From positions 992,001 to 1,056,000 of the forward strand of contig NZ_JAEPRQ010000001.1 in NCBI RefSeq assembly GCF_016629665.1: a DNA stretch of 64,000 bases, written 5' to 3'. Below the pieces are notes generated by a model. It was not told the DNA's origin. It saw only the letters and a program-made list of their open reading frames with translations, and searched no databases. A program made the translations under genes and the position numbers. Positions 61,998 through 64,000 of the stretch are shown one piece after another. The first letter of the stretch is position 1; every line of letters starts with the position of its first letter. The DNA is from Paracoccus caeni. GTDB lineage: Bacteria; Pseudomonadota; Alphaproteobacteria; Rhodobacterales; Rhodobacteraceae.

Positions 61998-62489
61998 ATG
62001 CGCATCGGTCTGTATCCCGGCACCTTCGATCCGATCACTCTGGGCCACGTCGATATCATCCAGCGCGCCTTGGCGTTGGTTGATCGTCTGGTGATCGGTG
62101 TTGCGATCAATCGCGACAAGTCGCCGCTTTTCGATCTGGAAGAGCGGGTCGCGATGGTAAAGTCTGAATGCGATGCAATCGTGGCCAATCGCCCGGGCGA
62201 GATCATCGTTCATCCGTTCGAGAACCTGCTGATCGATTGCGCCCGCGATGTGGGCGCGACCGTGATCGTTCGCGGTCTGCGCGCAGTGGCGGATTTCGAG
62301 TATGAATTTCAGATGGTCGGTATGAACCGGGCGCTGGATTCGACTGTCGAAACGGTGTTCCTGATGGCCGATGCCCGGCGTCAGGCGATTGCCTCGAAAC
62401 TGGTCAAGGAAATTGCGCGGCTGGGCGGCGATGTCTCGAAGTTCGTGACGCCCTCGGTGCGCGACTCGCTGGTTTCGAAGTTTCGTTAA
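61998..62489 (+). CDS. coaD: Phosphopantetheine adenylyltransferase
   Basis: CoA-pathway nucleotidyltransferase (163 aa). It has IGLYPGTFDPITLGHVDII with the TxGH element, RGLRAVADFEYEFQMVGMNR and a final SVRDSLVSKF. Length is normal. An ATG at 61998 was chosen as the conserved start. The stop codon overlaps that of the convergent SDR gene. Confidence 0.97.
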   Translation: MRIGLYPGTFDPITLGHVDIIQRALALVDRLVIGVAINRDKSPLFDLEERVAMVKSECDAIVANRPGEIIVHPFENLLIDCARDVGATVIVRGLRAVADFEYEFQMVGMNRALDSTVETVFLMADARRQAIASKLVKEIARLGGDVSKFVTPSVRDSLVSKFR

Positions 62490-63208
62490 CCACGCCCGAT
62501 GAAGGGCATGTTCGTGGCCATGACGGTCATGAACTGTGTGTTCGCCCCGTCCGGCATGCTTGCCATGTGCAGAACCGCATCCGCCACGACCGAGACATCC
62601 ATCAGCGGCTCGGGGTTTCCTGAGGCGCTGCTGACCTGCGTCAGCAACTCGGTCGCAGCATTGCCGATATCGATCTGACCGCAGGCGATGTTGAAGGCGC
62701 GGCCGTCCAGCGACAGGCTACGCGTTAACCCGGTGACGGCGTGTTTCGACGTCGTGTAAGCGATCGAGCCCTCGCGCGGGGAATAGGCCGCAATCGAGCC
62801 ATTGTTGATGATCCGCCCGCCTTGCGGAGACTGATGGCGCATGGCGCGAAAGGCCGCGCTGGCGCAATGAAACATGCCGGTCACATTGACCGCGATCACC
62901 TCGGCGAACAGAGCAGGGGATAATTCATCCGGCATTGTCGGCGGCGCACCGCGACCCGCATTGTTGAACAGCGCGTCAAGCCGACCCCAAGTGGCGAAAG
63001 CCGTCGCGAAGGCCGCATCGACTGCCGCTGCATCAGTTACATCGCATGGCAGGATCAGGGCTTCGCTTTGCGCCGCCGTCTCGCGCAGTGCGTCCTCGCC
63101 GCGGCCGATCAGGCCGACCCGCCAACCCGCCGCGATAAAACGTCTGGCTGTGGCGCGGCCAATACCGCTGCCTGCGCCGGTGACGAGGATGCTTTTCTGA
63201 TCGGCCAT
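62486..63208 (-). CDS. SDR-family oxidoreductase
   Basis: Short-chain dehydrogenase (240 aa) with SILVTGAGSGIGRATARRF (NAD(P) motif), NNAGRGAPP, NNGSIAAYSPREG and the active-site YTTSKHA. The start at 63208 (MADQKSI) was chosen over an open upstream extension. Substrate unknown. It converges with coaD, and the two stop codons share bases TTAA. Confidence 0.88.
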   Translation of the reverse strand: MADQKSILVTGAGSGIGRATARRFIAAGWRVGLIGRGEDALRETAAQSEALILPCDVTDAAAVDAAFATAFATWGRLDALFNNAGRGAPPTMPDELSPALFAEVIAVNVTGMFHCASAAFRAMRHQSPQGGRIINNGSIAAYSPREGSIAYTTSKHAVTGLTRSLSLDGRAFNIACGQIDIGNAATELLTQVSSASGNPEPLMDVSVVADAVLHMASMPDGANTQFMTVMATNMPFIGRG

Positions 63209-63333
63209 GCTCTGTATCCCGCTGAAATCTCTCGATACCCGCCACCGCAGGTGATCTGTCGCGGGGCAGGATAGCGGGGCAGCCCATGTAACGAAACCTC
63301 GTTCAGCGCCGGCCTTGCGGCAGCACAAACGAA

Positions 63334-63359
63334 AACGGCCCGCGATGAAGCGGGCCGTT
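63334..63359 (-). terminator. Rho-independent terminator of the bactofilin gene
   Basis: AACGGCCCGC / GCGGGCCGTT, a 10-bp perfect stem with a 6-base loop; on the minus strand a T-rich stretch follows. About 20 bases after the bactofilin stop. Confidence 0.8.
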
Positions 63360-63380
63360 CAAAAGATCATCAGCGCGGGA

Positions 63381-63878
63381 TTATTCTGCGCTCGGCGGGG
63401 CCAGTTTCTTGGTGCCGCCGCCATTGGCAATCGGGTCGTCCTGACGCTGAACCGAGCCCTCGAAATGGGCGCCGGATTCGATGGCGATTGTCTTGTGAAT
63501 GATGTCACCCTCGACGCGGGCGGTGGCCGACAGGCGCACTTTGATGCCGCGGACGCGACCGACGACGCGACCGTTCACCACGATCTCGTCACCGACGATC
63601 TCACCCTTGATGGTGGCGCTTTCGCCGACCACAAGCTGATGGGCGCGTACGTCGCCTTCGACATTGCCCTCGATCTGGATATCGCCTTCGGTGCGGATAT
63701 TGCCCGTGACGGTCAGGTCCGAGGAAAGAACCGACGGCGCGGTCCGGGCGCGCGGAGCCGCCGGAGGCGTTTCGCTGGCGCGCGGTTCAGGAGCTGCGGG
63801 AGCGGCGACAGGTTCTGCGCCAGCGGAAGCGGGGTTTTGTTGGGGGCGATTTTCAGTCACGCGGGTCTTAGAAAACAT
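63381..63878 (-). CDS. Bactofilin (polymer-forming cytoskeletal protein)
   Basis: A 165-aa cytoskeletal protein. A disordered Pro/Ala-rich N-terminal part of about 45 residues precedes the beta-helix core (about 48-140) with repeated G-x-I/V turns: LTVTGNIRTEGDIQIEGNVE, then GRVVGRVRG. Bactofilins polymerise without nucleotide and localise cell-wall enzymes. Its start overlaps the 3' end of an M23 peptidase gene, the usual partner. Confidence 0.92.
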   Translation of the reverse strand: MFSKTRVTENRPQQNPASAGAEPVAAPAAPEPRASETPPAAPRARTAPSVLSSDLTVTGNIRTEGDIQIEGNVEGDVRAHQLVVGESATIKGEIVGDEIVVNGRVVGRVRGIKVRLSATARVEGDIIHKTIAIESGAHFEGSVQRQDDPIANGGGTKKLAPPSAE

Positions 63879-64000
63879 TCTCTGCTGCCTTGATGAAACT
63901 CATCGGGTCTACGGCCCGGCCATTCATGCGCACTTCATAGTGAAGATGCGGCCCGGTCGAGCGTCCGGTATTCCCCATATCACCAATCAGATCGCCTTGC
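63868..64000 (-). CDS. M23-family peptidoglycan endopeptidase (3' end; 5' part outside window)
   Basis: The last 43 codons are visible and read QGDLIGDMGNTGRSTGPHLH then YEVRMNGRAVDPMSFI, typical for LytM/M23 zinc endopeptidases; HLHYEV carries catalytic and zinc-binding His residues. It cuts peptide bridges in peptidoglycan. The stop (63868-63870) lies 11 bases inside the bactofilin gene, a translational-coupling overlap. The rest lies to the right of the window. Confidence 0.88.
   Translation of the reverse strand, partial: QGDLIGDMGNTGRSTGPHLHYEVRMNGRAVDPMSFIKAAENVF

Overview
This is a GC-rich alphaproteobacterial chromosome segment, most consistent with Rhodobacteraceae and probably Paracoccus or a close relative. 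That inference rests on gene content and order, not on a database search. The pointers are a SmoEFGK-type polyol transporter, the order ftsW-murG-murC-DUF2484-murB-ddl-ftsQ-ftsA-ftsZ-lpxC-bamD-recN, an alphaproteobacterial RNase E with a long acidic insertion, an FtsZ ending in a [12 protein letters not shown]-type tail, a VPLPA-CTERM protein and a CtrA-type TTAAC-N6-TTAAC box. I see no tRNA or rRNA gene, prophage, insertion sequence or CRISPR array.

Layout. 1-3540 (minus): polyol ABC transporter smoE-F-G-K, with smoK cut by the window edge. 4122-5198: an orphan zinc-ribbon gene of unknown function in an otherwise silent stretch. 5374-12481: a 5-oxoproline cluster with a divergent GntR regulator, an NRAMP-fold permease without the metal-binding motif, pxpA, a YcsI-like hydro-lyase, a pxpB-pxpC fusion and a biotin carboxylase/biotin carrier fusion. 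12588-27740: a large sugar-catabolic cluster with an AGE epimerase, a 1,5-anhydrofructose-reductase-like enzyme, a CoA-transferase, a crotonase, a glucose-type ABC transporter, two GMC oxidoreductases, an SDR, a DUF993 aldolase-like protein and a LacI repressor. 27778-34724: a rhomboid-fold protein without catalytic residues, trpS, an alpha/beta hydrolase, rne and ccdA. 34981-35838: a DUF1989 gene.

36162-52647 is the distal half of the division and cell-wall cluster followed by lpxC, bamD and recN. It is interrupted by two unrecognised genes (40203-41852), an opposite-strand lipoprotein and a short array of 11-bp repeats beside a CtrA box. 52663-53408 holds a tandem pair of small secreted paralogues. 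53506-60378 carries the valine degradation genes (isobutyryl-CoA dehydrogenase, 3-hydroxyisobutyryl-CoA hydrolase, mmsB, and mmsA apart from them), interleaved with a YbdK-type ligase and the VPLPA-CTERM protein. The right end has a LysR regulator, a CBS protein, coaD, an SDR, a bactofilin and the 3' end of an M23 endopeptidase gene.

The most interesting items are: (i) PxpB-PxpC plus BC-BCCP, which together recreate the urea-carboxylase domain set in two chains; (ii) the sugar cluster with its unexpected CoA chemistry, a GMC gene without a normal start codon, and LacI-type operator candidates; (iii) a pseudo-rhomboid; (iv) the 41880-42060 region, with a dispersed-repeat copy, a CtrA box and an 11-bp-period repeat; and (v) the orphan gene at 4122. 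None of these amounts to a proven new system.
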